This document shows, piece by piece, positions 6,761 to 14,669 of a DNA stretch of 21,306 nt. Numbering within the stretch: the first letter of the stretch is position 1; the number at the start of each line of letters is the position of its first letter. The notes below the pieces were generated by a model, which saw only the letters and a list, made by a program, of their open reading frames with translations, made no database searches and was not told the DNA's origin. This stretch comes from XYC2-FULL-41-22 sp041666465 (GTDB lineage Bacteria > Patescibacteriota > Gracilibacteria > UBA1369 > UBA12470): the NCBI GenBank assembly GCA_041666465.1, contig JBAYGX010000009.1, positions 1 to 21,306 on the forward strand, given 5' to 3'. The translations under genes and the position numbers were made by a program.

Positions 6761-8008
6761 ATGCAAACGCAATTTATGGCGGCAATAAATCAGCTCGCCG
6801 ATGAAAAAAATATTCCCAGAGATGTCGTTCTCGATATCGTGAAGGCCGCACTTCGAACCGCTTACAGAAAGGATTTCGGGAATAAAGAACAGAATATCGA
6901 AGTCGATATAGACGATAAGACTGAAAACACTACTGTTTATCTTCTAAAAGAGGTTGTAAAAAAAACCGAGGACAAGGATCTGCAAATCTCCTTGACCGAT
7001 GCGAAAAAACTCAAGAAAACTGCGAAAGTTGGCGATACCATAAAAATAGATGTTACCCCTATCGGATATGGTCGTATCGCGGCTCAATCGGCAAAGCAGG
7101 TAATCATCCAGCGATTGCAAGAGGCTGAACGCGATCTTATGTACGAAAACTTCAAGGATCGTGAAAACGAGCTTATCAATGCGCTTGTACACAGAGTTGA
7201 GGATAACCAGGTTTTTGTGGATCTTGGGAAAATTACGACAGTTTTACCTTATGATCATCAGATCCCGGGCGAAAGATATTACGGCGGACAAAGAATTAAG
7301 ATTTATTTGGATAAAGTAATCAAAACAACAAAAGGACCACAACTCCTTATTTCAAGAACTCATCCGAATCTGATTAAGAAGTTGATGGAGCTTGAAATCC
7401 CGGAAGTTAAAGATGGCATCGTTGAGATAAAAGGCATTGCCCGTGATCCCGGCGTAAGATGCAAAATCGCGGTCTCTTCAAAGGATGAGAAAATTGATCC
7501 GATTGGCGCTTGCGTAGGTCAAAAAGGTGTTCGCGTACAAAATGTCACAAATGAGCTTCATGGAGAGAGAATAGATGTAATCGAGTGGTCTGCGGATCAG
7601 CACGAATATATCAAAAGGGCGCTCGCTCCATCTGAAACTTCAAAAATCGTTTTGAATGATCATGACAGACGCGCATATGTTTATGTCACTCCCGAACAGA
7701 GAGCTCTTGCGATTGGTAAACGCGGTCAAAATGTCAGACTTGCTTCAATTTTAACAGGTTGGGAATTGGACATTATGGATGTTTCCGAAATGCCTGAAGC
7801 CAAGAAAAAGGCCGCTGAGGCTAAACAAGAAGTTCTTGATGTTAAGAGCTTGCCTATTACACCTGAAACTGTTGAGAAACTTGCTAAGGCTAACTTGACG
7901 CTCGTATCACAAATACAAGGGTTGAGTATTAAGGATTTCCAAGATGTGGAAGGGGTTACGAAAGACGAGGCGAATACGATTGTAGAGGCGTTGAAGAAGG
8001 TGAAATAA
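6761..8008 (+). CDS. nusA: Transcription termination/antitermination factor NusA
   Basis: NusA binds RNA polymerase and nascent RNA to control pausing, termination and antitermination. The N-terminal polymerase-binding domain covers about residues 1-125, S1 about 135-200, KH1 about 208-276 (with IGACVGQKGVRVQNV) and KH2 about 280-345 (with LAIGKRGQNVRLASILTGW). A C-terminal helix-hairpin-helix-like module (about 365-415, LAKANLTLVSQIQGLSIKDF) follows. I chose ATG 6761, giving 415 residues. The in-frame TTG 6734 would begin in the U-tract of the leader hairpin, and ATG 6776 is an alternative. A promoter and leader hairpin precede it. rimP, the usual upstream neighbour, is absent here. Confidence 0.95.
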   Translation: MQTQFMAAINQLADEKNIPRDVVLDIVKAALRTAYRKDFGNKEQNIEVDIDDKTENTTVYLLKEVVKKTEDKDLQISLTDAKKLKKTAKVGDTIKIDVTPIGYGRIAAQSAKQVIIQRLQEAERDLMYENFKDRENELINALVHRVEDNQVFVDLGKITTVLPYDHQIPGERYYGGQRIKIYLDKVIKTTKGPQLLISRTHPNLIKKLMELEIPEVKDGIVEIKGIARDPGVRCKIAVSSKDEKIDPIGACVGQKGVRVQNVTNELHGERIDVIEWSADQHEYIKRALAPSETSKIVLNDHDRRAYVYVTPEQRALAIGKRGQNVRLASILTGWELDIMDVSEMPEAKKKAAEAKQEVLDVKSLPITPETVEKLAKANLTLVSQIQGLSIKDFQDVEGVTKDEANTIVEALKKVK

Positions 8009-8019
8009 AGGCTGGAAGT

Positions 8020-8042
8020 GCCCATTAGTATTCTAATGAGGC
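8020..8042. terminator. Weak hairpin between convergent genes
   Basis: CATTAG (8023-8028) / CTAATG (8033-8038) with loop TATT, extended by GCC/GGC with one bulged A. No T-tract follows on the plus strand, so it is only a possible nusA terminator. Confidence 0.3.
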
Positions 8043-8075
8043 GAAGATTTCCCCGTTGAAGAGCTATGTCTGAAG

Positions 8076-8633
8076 TTATTTTACTAAACTACCACCTCTT
8101 GCTAGGCTTGAAAAATTCTCATAATCGAAAATGTAAGCCGTTTTGAAAGGGTCAAAATTTAAAGATCTCTTTATTTGAAACACTATTGCATCAAATTCTG
8201 ATTCTTCTCTAATCACACCTTGGAGAATCATCTCCTTCAAGAAAGAAAGAATAGCATGTTGACATGCGTCCAGATTCAACAGCCCATGCTCAATTATGTA
8301 CGCTATGTCGCTTAAGAATTCATCAACTTTTTTTAAACATCCGAATCTCCCGAAATAATCCCCCATTAAAATAGGCAATATAACCCCTTCTTCACCTGAG
8401 TCCTCTTCACCTACTACTTCTCTTCTCATCTCCATATAAGCATCATGAACACTTTTGGCGTCATCGAATTCCCCATTGACGATGAGACGTTTTATAAATC
8501 GACCTCCTATTAATAATCTATTTCTTGTTGATGTAGATCCTCCCGGCATTCTATTTAACTCTTCTTCGGTTTCGGCAAACATAGCGATTAATCTTTCTTT
8601 GAAACTTCCTTGTTCCGGTGGTTGCCCTCGCAT
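8076..8633 (-). CDS. Hypothetical helical protein
   Basis: Not recognised. The 185-residue protein has no signal peptide or membrane segment and looks almost wholly alpha-helical. An N-terminal polar stretch (MRGQPPEQG) is followed by amphipathic helices; an acidic linker (VVGEEDSGEEG) lies near residues 75-85. The C-terminal half, rich in Phe, Ile and Leu, could be a helical-repeat or protein-interaction fold. It is convergent with nusA (67-nt gap) and divergent from pilB. A perfect TTGACA and a TGTAAT whose end lies 26 nt before the ATG support the start. Possibly a lineage-specific gene. Confidence 0.65.
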   Translation of the reverse strand: MRGQPPEQGSFKERLIAMFAETEEELNRMPGGSTSTRNRLLIGGRFIKRLIVNGEFDDAKSVHDAYMEMRREVVGEEDSGEEGVILPILMGDYFGRFGCLKKVDEFLSDIAYIIEHGLLNLDACQHAILSFLKEMILQGVIREESEFDAIVFQIKRSLNFDPFKTAYIFDYENFSSLARGGSLVK

Positions 8634-8659
8634 AAATTATTATGTTACAGGGGTTTAGC

Positions 8660-8685
8660 ATTACATTGCTGCGGTAATATGTCAA
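8660..8685 (-). promoter_or_regulatory. Candidate promoter of the 185-aa gene
   Basis: Minus strand TTGACA (8685-8680) and TGTAAT (8665-8660). The boxes are near consensus but only 14 nt apart, shorter than normal. The -10 ends 26 nt before the ATG, as at recA and pilB. Confidence 0.4.
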
Positions 8686-8761
8686 GTGCTTTTGGTAATA
8701 AGCAGTTATTTATAAATTCATGCAAAATCACAATTGCACCCCTTATTTAACAGAGTCAGCC

Positions 8762-8781
8762 ATTCTGTCCCGGAACAGAAT
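8762..8781. promoter_or_regulatory. Near-perfect 20-bp palindrome upstream of pilB
   Basis: ATTCTGT (8762-8768) and ACAGAAT (8775-8781) flank CCCGGA, giving a dyad with one mismatched pair. It lies between the divergent promoters of pilB and the 185-aa gene, so it could be an operator for either. Confidence 0.4.
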
Positions 8782-8851
8782 CCATTCTTTTCGCGATAGA
8801 TGCCGAGATTTGGTAAGTCTCCACCCCGTCCACAGTCCACCATATTACGGA

Positions 8852-8880
8852 TTCCCAGATGGTTGTTTTTGTGGTAGAAT
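8852..8880 (+). promoter_or_regulatory. Candidate pilB promoter
   Basis: TTCCCA (8852-8857), a 17-nt spacer and TAGAAT (8875-8880). The -10 ends 26 nt before ATG 8907, supporting that start over ATG 8859, which would fall inside the promoter. Confidence 0.45.
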
Positions 8881-8906
8881 GGTATGAATATATTTCACCT
8901 AATTTC

Positions 8907-10568
8907 ATGGCTGACGAACCACAAGCGGGACAACAAGGTCAACAGGCAAATCACCTTGAGCAAATAAACAGGCTTTTCAAAGAGAAAGCTGTTGCTGCAA
9001 GCGCGAAGGCGATGAATATGAGCTATCTGAATATCGGCACGATGCCGATAAATCCGGATTATTTAGCTTTAATTCCAAAAGAACAGGCTGAAAGAGCACT
9101 CGTTATCCCGTTTTTTAGGATAGGTAAAAAAGTTCGTATCGCAATCGCTCATCCTACAAATCAGGAAACTTTAACCATAATTAAGGCTCTAAAAGAGGCC
9201 GGATATCAGATAAACATAAATCTCGCGAGTGAGGAAGGAATCAAAGAGGCTCTGCAGGCTTATGTCAGTTCGACATATCAAGAAGAGGAGCATGAAGTCG
9301 AGAATATCGTTGACGAGTCGCAGATCGAGGCTTATGAGCAAGAAATCGAAGGGCTACAACAACTCAAACAGAAGCTCACCGAAGTTACTGCTGAAGAGGC
9401 GCTAAATCTTATAAATGTCGGTGCCGTTAAGACTCACGCATCTGATATTCATTATCAACCTGAAGAGAAAACCGTAAATATCAGATTCCGAATCGATGGT
9501 GTTTTGCAAAATATTTTCCAAATGGATAGAAAGACTTTTGAGTACTTAACGAATCAATTGAAGTACAAATGTAAAATGAAATTGAATGTCATGAGCGAAC
9601 CTCAGGACGGAAGGTTTTATTTTAATTACAATAAGAGAAAAATTGATGTGAGAGTTTCCACAATCCCGACCGAATACGGCGAGTCGTTTGTGCTTCGTCT
9701 TCTCGACAGCGGAAAGAAGGCGCTCGACTTCGCGGATATGGGATATTACGGGAGAAATCTGGACTTGGTTAACACCGCGACAGGAATCTCGAACGGCATG
9801 ATACTTGTCACTGGTCCTACCGGTTCGGGTAAAACGACAACTCTTTATGCGATGCTTAGACGGTTTAACAAGGCGGAAACCAAGATTATTACACTTGAAG
9901 ATCCTATCGAATACCATCTTGAAAATGTGACGCAAAGCCAAGTTAATGATAAACGAGGATATTCGTTCGGTAACGGTTTGCGCGCAATTCTCAGACAAGA
10001 TCCCGACATCATAATGATTGGCGAAATTCGTGATATGGAGACTGCCGAAACTGCGGCGCAGGCGGCGCTTACGGGACATGTGCTTTTGAGTACGCTACAT
10101 ACGAATAGTGCCGTTGAGACGATTCCGAGATTACTCAATATCGGGTTGCAACCTTACATGATTGCTCCTTCGATTCATACGATTATCGCGCAGAGGCTTA
10201 TAAGAGTTTTATGTAAAAGTTGCGCGATAAAAAAGGCTATTACCGAGTCAGAGAAAGCGGAAATTTCGAAAGTAGTTGAGTCAATCAAGTCTATTTTGCC
10301 TGATATGCAGGTTGATATCCCCGCTGAATTATCTCAGTCGGTAGGATGTCCTAAATGCAGTCATACAGGATACAGCGGACAGACTTGTATATCGGAAGTT
10401 TTCAGTTTCGATGATGAGATTAAGGATTTGGTTTTGGAAAATAAAAGCAGTCATGAGATATTTGAGGCGGCTCGAAAGAAAGGTATGCTGACACTGAAAG
10501 AGGATGGGGTTTTGAAGGTTATTTCAGGGGTTACGACATTGAATGAGGTGTACCGAATAGTGGAATAA
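8907..10568 (+). CDS. pilB: Type IV pilus assembly ATPase PilB (GspE/PilB family)
   Basis: The cytosolic hexameric ATPase powers pilin polymerisation. With ATG 8907 it has 553 residues. An N-terminal MshEN/T2SSE_N-like domain (about 35-120, with YLALIPKEQAERALVIPFF) and an acidic Gln/Glu-rich linker lead into the ATPase core. The core has Walker A GPTGSGKTT (about 302-310), an Asp box LEDPIEY, Walker B IIMIGEIRD (about 368-376) and a His box LLSTLHTN. The tetracysteine zinc site of PilB/GspE is present as CKSC (about 435) and CPKC (about 481). Pilus partners (pilC, pilT, pilins) are not in the window. The ATPase could serve a pilus or type II-like secretion; with dprA and recA nearby, a DNA-uptake pilus is plausible. 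Confidence 0.95.
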   Translation: MADEPQAGQQGQQANHLEQINRLFKEKAVAASAKAMNMSYLNIGTMPINPDYLALIPKEQAERALVIPFFRIGKKVRIAIAHPTNQETLTIIKALKEAGYQININLASEEGIKEALQAYVSSTYQEEEHEVENIVDESQIEAYEQEIEGLQQLKQKLTEVTAEEALNLINVGAVKTHASDIHYQPEEKTVNIRFRIDGVLQNIFQMDRKTFEYLTNQLKYKCKMKLNVMSEPQDGRFYFNYNKRKIDVRVSTIPTEYGESFVLRLLDSGKKALDFADMGYYGRNLDLVNTATGISNGMILVTGPTGSGKTTTLYAMLRRFNKAETKIITLEDPIEYHLENVTQSQVNDKRGYSFGNGLRAILRQDPDIIMIGEIRDMETAETAAQAALTGHVLLSTLHTNSAVETIPRLLNIGLQPYMIAPSIHTIIAQRLIRVLCKSCAIKKAITESEKAEISKVVESIKSILPDMQVDIPAELSQSVGCPKCSHTGYSGQTCISEVFSFDDEIKDLVLENKSSHEIFEAARKKGMLTLKEDGVLKVISGVTTLNEVYRIVE

Positions 10569-10609
10569 GTTGGAGAAGTAGGAGAAGTGACATAGTTAAA
10601 TTTCTTGAT

Positions 10610-11017
10610 ATGATAATAACTTACGCGAATAAAAAAGATCTTGCGTGGCTAACGAAAAATGACAAGTATGTCAGCAGTGATGTTTTGGGAAAGAAAATTA
10701 CGGGTCGCGAAATTTTAATCGCAAAATCAGGTAAGAGTGTGGTTGGGTGGTTAAGATTCGGTTTCTTCTGGGATTCGATTCCTTTTATTAATAGGCTTCA
10801 TATCGAAGAGAAATATCGCAAACAAGGCATTGGCAAAAGTATGGTTGAGTTTTTCGAAAAAGAGATGAAAAGAAAAAAGCATAAATTCGTCATGCTCTCG
10901 AGCATGGCTAGCGAAGAGGCTCAACATTTTTACAGAAAGCTTGGATATAAAGATATTGGCGGGTTAGTGATCTTGAAAGAAGAGGGACTGGAACTGTTTT
11001 TCAGGAAAGAGTTATAA
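10610..11017 (+). CDS. GNAT-family N-acetyltransferase
   Basis: A 135-residue acetyl-CoA-dependent acyltransferase of unknown substrate. The acetyl-CoA-binding motif A appears as RLHIEEKYRKQGIGKSMVEF (R70-K-Q-G-I-G-K76). The family C-terminal motif is EEAQHFYRKLGYKDIG (103-118). The N-terminal strand-helix part is short. It follows pilB after 41 nt on the same strand. Its last six bases, TTATAA, are shared with the end of dprA on the other strand. Without neighbours of known pathway the acceptor cannot be named. Confidence 0.88.
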   Translation: MIITYANKKDLAWLTKNDKYVSSDVLGKKITGREILIAKSGKSVVGWLRFGFFWDSIPFINRLHIEEKYRKQGIGKSMVEFFEKEMKRKKHKFVMLSSMASEEAQHFYRKLGYKDIGGLVILKEEGLELFFRKEL

Positions 11018-12028
11018 CCTCACATAGCACATCCCTCCGACATTTCTAACCTTCTCCATCATTTCGAGTTCGAGGAGATTTGAGATTAGCGATTCGGGGG
11101 TTGAGTTTAGAGATTTCGCGAGCGTGTTTATGTGCGTGGGTTCGTTCGTTAGTTTGACGAGCAGGTTCGTAAAAGATTCGTTCCCGTGCGAGAATTCCAA
11201 CTTGAGTTGCGTCGGCGTTATGTCGTCTATTATTTGAGCGGAATTATCTAATAAAACTGCTTTTTGATTTTTAATAAGATTGTGACAGCCAACCTGTCTG
11301 TAGGCATCGAATTCGCCAGGGATCGCATACACAAGCCTGTTTTCGGAGAATGCATAGTTGGCTGTAATTAGCGCGCCCGACCTCTCCGGCGCTTCGACAA
11401 CAATAGTCGCTTCTGAAAGTCCGGCTATAATTCTATTTCGAATCGGGAACATAAATTTCTGCGACGGAACGCCCGGCGGAGATTCCGAAACTATCATTCC
11501 GCCATGCGCAATTATTTCGTTCGCAAGTCTTTCATTTTCGGCTGGGTAAATCTTATCAAGTCCGTTAGCAAGAACCGCAATATTAGGCATGTTTTTCTTG
11601 AGCGATTTGATGTGCGCATCTGTATCGATCCCATAAGCGAGACCGCTTACGATTGTGATTTTATATTCGGAAAGTTTATCTGTTATTGCGGAAACTGCTC
11701 GCTTGCCATAGTTCGAAATCTTTCTTGTACCGACTATCGCGATCCGTGGATTTTTCAGACATTCAAGCGTGCCTTTATAATAAAGCACCACCGGCGGACA
11801 AGATGTGTTCTTGAGGTTTTCGGGGTAGTTTGCATCTGTTATTGCGAGAATTTTTAGACCAATTTTATTTAGATGTTCGTAATGTTTCTGCGGATCGAAA
11901 TTTTTATTTTCTATTTCATGCTCATAAGCTCGGCGTGCATTGAAATTATGTTTTTTCAAAATCGACATAAGCTCGCGAGGCTTGTCGTAGAGGTGATTCT
12001 GCAATGCATTTAAATATATTTCGTTCAT
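11012..12028 (-). CDS. dprA: DNA processing protein DprA (Smf)
   Basis: DprA binds incoming single-stranded DNA and loads RecA during natural transformation. The 338 residues hold an N-terminal helical region (about 1-65), the Rossmann-like DprA core and a C-terminal winged-helix region. Core motifs are IAIVGTRKISNYG (96-108), SGLAYGIDTDAH (128-139), ANGLDKIYPAEN (154-165), FPIRNRIIAGLS (194-205) and RSGALITANYAFS (216-228). The C-terminal part (about 280-338) reads like the DML1/winged helix. It lies downstream of ftsE with a 129-nt gap. A -10-like TTTAAT (12060-12055) ends 26 nt before its ATG, so it may have its own promoter. It works with RecA, also encoded here. Confidence 0.95.
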   Translation of the reverse strand: MNEIYLNALQNHLYDKPRELMSILKKHNFNARRAYEHEIENKNFDPQKHYEHLNKIGLKILAITDANYPENLKNTSCPPVVLYYKGTLECLKNPRIAIVGTRKISNYGKRAVSAITDKLSEYKITIVSGLAYGIDTDAHIKSLKKNMPNIAVLANGLDKIYPAENERLANEIIAHGGMIVSESPPGVPSQKFMFPIRNRIIAGLSEATIVVEAPERSGALITANYAFSENRLVYAIPGEFDAYRQVGCHNLIKNQKAVLLDNSAQIIDDITPTQLKLEFSHGNESFTNLLVKLTNEPTHINTLAKSLNSTPESLISNLLELEMMEKVRNVGGMCYVRL

Positions 12029-12077
12029 AATGCTGTCGATGGTAGCAGGGCAACATTAAAAAAAGATGAAAAAGAGC

Positions 12078-12157
12078 TTACAGTTTACAGCTATCAGTTT
12101 AAAGATAAAATGCGGATGTTTTTCTTTCTGATACCTGTTAGCTGTGAACTGATAGCT
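12078..12157 (-). terminator. Inverted repeat between ftsE and dprA
   Basis: AGCTATCAGTT (12089-12099) and AACTGATAGCT (12147-12157) are perfect 11-bp arms. An overlapping pair (12081-12093/12139-12151) matches at 12 of 13. The right arm abuts the ftsE stop codon. On the minus strand the structure is followed by CTTTTTC, so it could end ftsE transcripts, although the loop is long (about 47 nt). Confidence 0.4.
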
Positions 12158-12874
12158 TCACTCCAGCTCCACCCTCTCCACCTCTTCAATCGCTTTTGGC
12201 ATTCCGTATCCGGACTCCTCACGGTCATCCACAATTGAGCCGGAACGCATAACAACAACCCTTTTCATCAGCCTATCCACGAGATGTTTGTTGTGTGTTG
12301 CGAGTATAACCGTCGAACCGTTTATGTGAATTTTTTGCAATAAATTTAAAATTTCAATACTGCTTTCCGGATCGAGATTGCCGGTCGGTTCATCCGCTAT
12401 AAACAACTTTGGGTTATGAACAAGTGCACGCGCCACGGCTGTCTTTTGTTTTTCCCCACCCGATAATTGATTTGGGAAATTTCCGTTTTTGTTTTGCAGC
12501 CCAACCATCTCCAGAACTTCTTTTACGCGCTTTCTAATCACATCCTCGTTTTCTCCACACACCTCCATTGCAAAAGCCACATTTTCATAAACCGTTTTTT
12601 TCGGCAGAAGTTTGAAATCCTGGAAAACCATTCCGATTCCGCGCCTGTAATTCTGTAATTGTTCGCGTGTAAATTTGGTGATGTCATGCCCATCTACGGT
12701 TATCGAGCCTCTATCTATTGATGTCGCGCCGATAAGTGCGTGTATCAGGGTCGACTTGCCCGCACCGGAAGGACCGATAAGGGTCACAAACTCACCACCT
12801 CCTATTTGAAGTTCGATATTATTCAAAACCATGTGCTCGTCGTATCTTTTTGTGACGGATTGGAAGAGGATCAT
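12158..12874 (-). CDS. ftsE: Cell division ABC transporter ATP-binding protein FtsE
   Basis: The ATPase partner of FtsX, which controls peptidoglycan hydrolases at the division septum. The 238 residues are normal for FtsE. Walker A GPSGAGKS is at 34-41, Q-loop Q85 in VFQDFKLLP, signature LSGGEKQ at 137-143, Walker B LFIADEPTGNLDP at 157-169 and switch His194 in ATHNKH. The motif pattern VFQDFKLLPKKTVYENVAFAMEV is typical of FtsE. ftsX, normally adjacent, is missing: upstream is a 2-TM protein and downstream dprA. A related MacB/LolD-type ATPase cannot be excluded. A candidate promoter lies at 12930-12958. Confidence 0.85.
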   Translation of the reverse strand: MILFQSVTKRYDEHMVLNNIELQIGGGEFVTLIGPSGAGKSTLIHALIGATSIDRGSITVDGHDITKFTREQLQNYRRGIGMVFQDFKLLPKKTVYENVAFAMEVCGENEDVIRKRVKEVLEMVGLQNKNGNFPNQLSGGEKQKTAVARALVHNPKLFIADEPTGNLDPESSIEILNLLQKIHINGSTVILATHNKHLVDRLMKRVVVMRSGSIVDDREESGYGMPKAIEEVERVELE

Positions 12875-12929
12875 TTTTTGTTTTTAAAAGTTCTCCCCGG
12901 GAAGAAAAATACCTTACGCTGTTGCCTGA

Positions 12930-12958
12930 AAATTACACTTTTCGGTTGGATTTGTAAA
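12930..12958 (-). promoter_or_regulatory. Candidate ftsE promoter
   Basis: Minus strand TTTACA (12958-12953), a 17-nt spacer and TAATTT (12935-12930). It begins just after the stop codon of the upstream gene and leaves a leader of about 48 nt. No Shine-Dalgarno sequence is placed at a usual distance. Confidence 0.4.
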
Positions 12959-12960
12959 TT

Positions 12961-13614
12961 TTAATACATCCCCAATCTAACCTTCCACCCTCTTTTGAGT
13001 ATAGTGTTCATTACCGGATCTTTTATTTCTGAAGAATCGAATTTGTAATCGTAAAGTTTCCCGAGTGAAAAATTCTCTTTTATTCCCCATGCTTTTCCTA
13101 TTTCATACTGCATAGCTATTCCCCTGAAAAAATTCATATGTATTTTCACACCGGTCGGACCCGCACCCCAACTTACCGAGTTATAAACATCTATAAGTGT
13201 TGCCGTTTTTTTCTTGTCATTGATTTTTATAATCATCTTGTAAACGCTTGTCAGCCCTCTTTTCGATAAAATCTCCCACCATTTTGCATCAACATATTTC
13301 CAGGTCAGAACTATTTTTTTGCCTTTTTCTTGTGCCATTATCGGTACATTATAACTGTTTATCGACATGATTTCTTTTCTTAATTGATCCTCTCCTACAG
13401 GTGTAATCCCTGCTTCCGGCTTAAAAACCCATATCACCTTCGTTATAAGATCCATTGCCGGAATAAGCAGTACGAAAATTGCTACACAAGTCGGGATAAT
13501 TAAATACGGGAAGAAATCTTCGTTTTGGAATAAGCATTCCGCAAACAATATTGGCACGAAAAGTGCCATATACAGAATAATTGCCAGAAATGAAAGGATG
13601 AATCTTTTCGCCAT
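12961..13614 (-). CDS. Two-helix membrane protein, function unknown
   Basis: Not recognised. The 217-residue protein has two hydrophobic segments, about 5-25 and 36-60, which put the long C-terminal part (about 65-217) on one side, probably the cytosol given the basic N-terminus. That part is mixed alpha/beta, with KGKKIVLTWKYVDAKWWEIL and a strand-rich block KMIIKINDKKKTATLIDVY. Only 1 nt separates its ATG from the xerC-like stop, so translation is coupled. ftsE lies 86 nt downstream. Too few helices for FtsX (four expected). No motif gives a function. Confidence 0.7.
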   Translation of the reverse strand: MAKRFILSFLAIILYMALFVPILFAECLFQNEDFFPYLIIPTCVAIFVLLIPAMDLITKVIWVFKPEAGITPVGEDQLRKEIMSINSYNVPIMAQEKGKKIVLTWKYVDAKWWEILSKRGLTSVYKMIIKINDKKKTATLIDVYNSVSWGAGPTGVKIHMNFFRGIAMQYEIGKAWGIKENFSLGKLYDYKFDSSEIKDPVMNTILKRGWKVRLGMY

Positions 13615-13615
13615 G

Positions 13616-14530
13616 TTATTTTAAATACTTATGATGTATCTCCTTCAGCCTTTGATTCGTCACATGCGTATAAATCTGTGTTGTCGTAATTGAAGCATGT
13701 CCGAGCATCTCCTGAACCGAACGAATATCCGCACCGTTCGTTAATAATTCCGTTGCGAAACTATGCCTCAAAATATGCGGTGTAACCTTTTTTGCAATCC
13801 CTGCATGACGAGCAGTTTTTCTGACCATGTCCTGAATCGTGTAGGCGGTGAGACGGCGTTTTTCATCGAGTCCAATCACTTCTTCCGATCTCCCGCGACC
13901 ATAATTTATAAATAAAGGTTCGATATTATCAGCCCGTGTTCGTATATATTCAGTAATCCATTTAACACATCTTTCTGACAAGAAAACCACTCTCGGTTTA
14001 CGACCTTTTCCTCGAACCATAAATTCTTTTCTAACCAAATCCACCTGCTTGCGATTAAGCGACCTTAACTCACTTACGCGAAGACCTGTGGAGTAAAGTG
14101 TCTCCAATATTGCACGGTCGCGAAGACCGGTTTTTGACTTCAAATCTATCTGCTCAAAAAGTCTTTCAACCTCTTCGCGCGTGATGAAATCAACCACTCT
14201 TTCAGGGATTTTCGAAAGCTCGATTTTTTCCGGAGGAAGTGTCTCGTAATCATTCCTTATAAGATATTTCAGAAATGCTCGCATCGCGATTATGTGATAA
14301 TTTTGAGTTTTTTTGCTTAAATTTCCCCCATGTTCATCCTCCAGTCTATTAAGATGGAGTTGATATTTTTGAATGAGTTGAAGTGTAATTTCTTTCGGAT
14401 TAATATCTCCCGCAAAATCGGAAAAACGAGATAGATAATGCTTGTAATTCTCAATCGTTTTCGGAGATTGGTTCTTAGCGATTTCGGCATGCTCGAGGAA
14501 GTCGATGATGAGAGGCTTGAGAGTTTTCAT
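13616..14530 (-). CDS. xerC: Tyrosine recombinase XerC/XerD type
   Basis: A 304-residue site-specific tyrosine recombinase. The N-terminal SAM-like core-binding domain covers about 1-95 (with SPKTIENYKHYLSRF) and the catalytic domain about 110-300. The full catalytic set is visible: R151 (STGLRVSEL), K175 (RGKGRK), H252-x-x-R255 (HILRHSFAT), H278 (LGHAS) and nucleophile Y287 (TTQIYTH). Size and motifs fit XerC/XerD, which resolves chromosome dimers at dif; an integron or phage integrase is less likely, as no attachment site or mobile genes are nearby. A good promoter places its -10 exactly 6 nt before the ATG, suggesting a leaderless mRNA. The choice between XerC and XerD is not certain. Confidence 0.88.
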   Translation of the reverse strand: MKTLKPLIIDFLEHAEIAKNQSPKTIENYKHYLSRFSDFAGDINPKEITLQLIQKYQLHLNRLEDEHGGNLSKKTQNYHIIAMRAFLKYLIRNDYETLPPEKIELSKIPERVVDFITREEVERLFEQIDLKSKTGLRDRAILETLYSTGLRVSELRSLNRKQVDLVRKEFMVRGKGRKPRVVFLSERCVKWITEYIRTRADNIEPLFINYGRGRSEEVIGLDEKRRLTAYTIQDMVRKTARHAGIAKKVTPHILRHSFATELLTNGADIRSVQEMLGHASITTTQIYTHVTNQRLKEIHHKYLK

Positions 14531-14536
14531 GATTTG

Positions 14537-14566
14537 ATTTTACAGCAAGTTGCACAATAAACTCAA
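14537..14566 (-). promoter_or_regulatory. xerC promoter giving a leaderless transcript
   Basis: Minus strand TTGAGT (14566-14561), an 18-nt spacer and TAAAAT (14542-14537). Only 6 nt separate the -10 from the ATG, so the predicted +1 coincides with the start codon. Confidence 0.5.
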
Positions 14567-14571
14567 TTGAC

Positions 14572-14615
14572 GACTAAAAGCCTTCTCGCGAACGAGAAAG
14601 CTTCGTATTTTAGTC
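14572..14615 (-). terminator. Strong hairpin downstream of the SLH/LamG gene
   Basis: AAGC-C-TTCTCG (14578-14588) pairs with CGAGAA-A-GCTT (14593-14603) around CGAA, with one mismatch. Outer GACTAA/TTAGTC arms (14572-14577/14610-14615) add length. On the minus strand the stem is followed by TTTT, a terminator form. It lies between the SLH/LamG gene and the xerC promoter. Confidence 0.5.
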
Positions 14616-14669
14616 TCTCCGCTATGTAGCTTACGCCAATGCTTAGATTTGAACAATATCTTTTAAATT

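Noticed and set aside
8859..8906. Upstream start for pilB at 8859
   Set aside because: It would lie within the -10/-35 region and adds an unconserved hydrophobic/aromatic stretch not typical of the cytosolic ATPase.
13616..14530. Phage or integron integrase marking a mobile island
   Set aside because: Size and motifs fit XerC/XerD, it is coupled to housekeeping-type neighbours, and no att repeats, tRNA or phage genes are seen.
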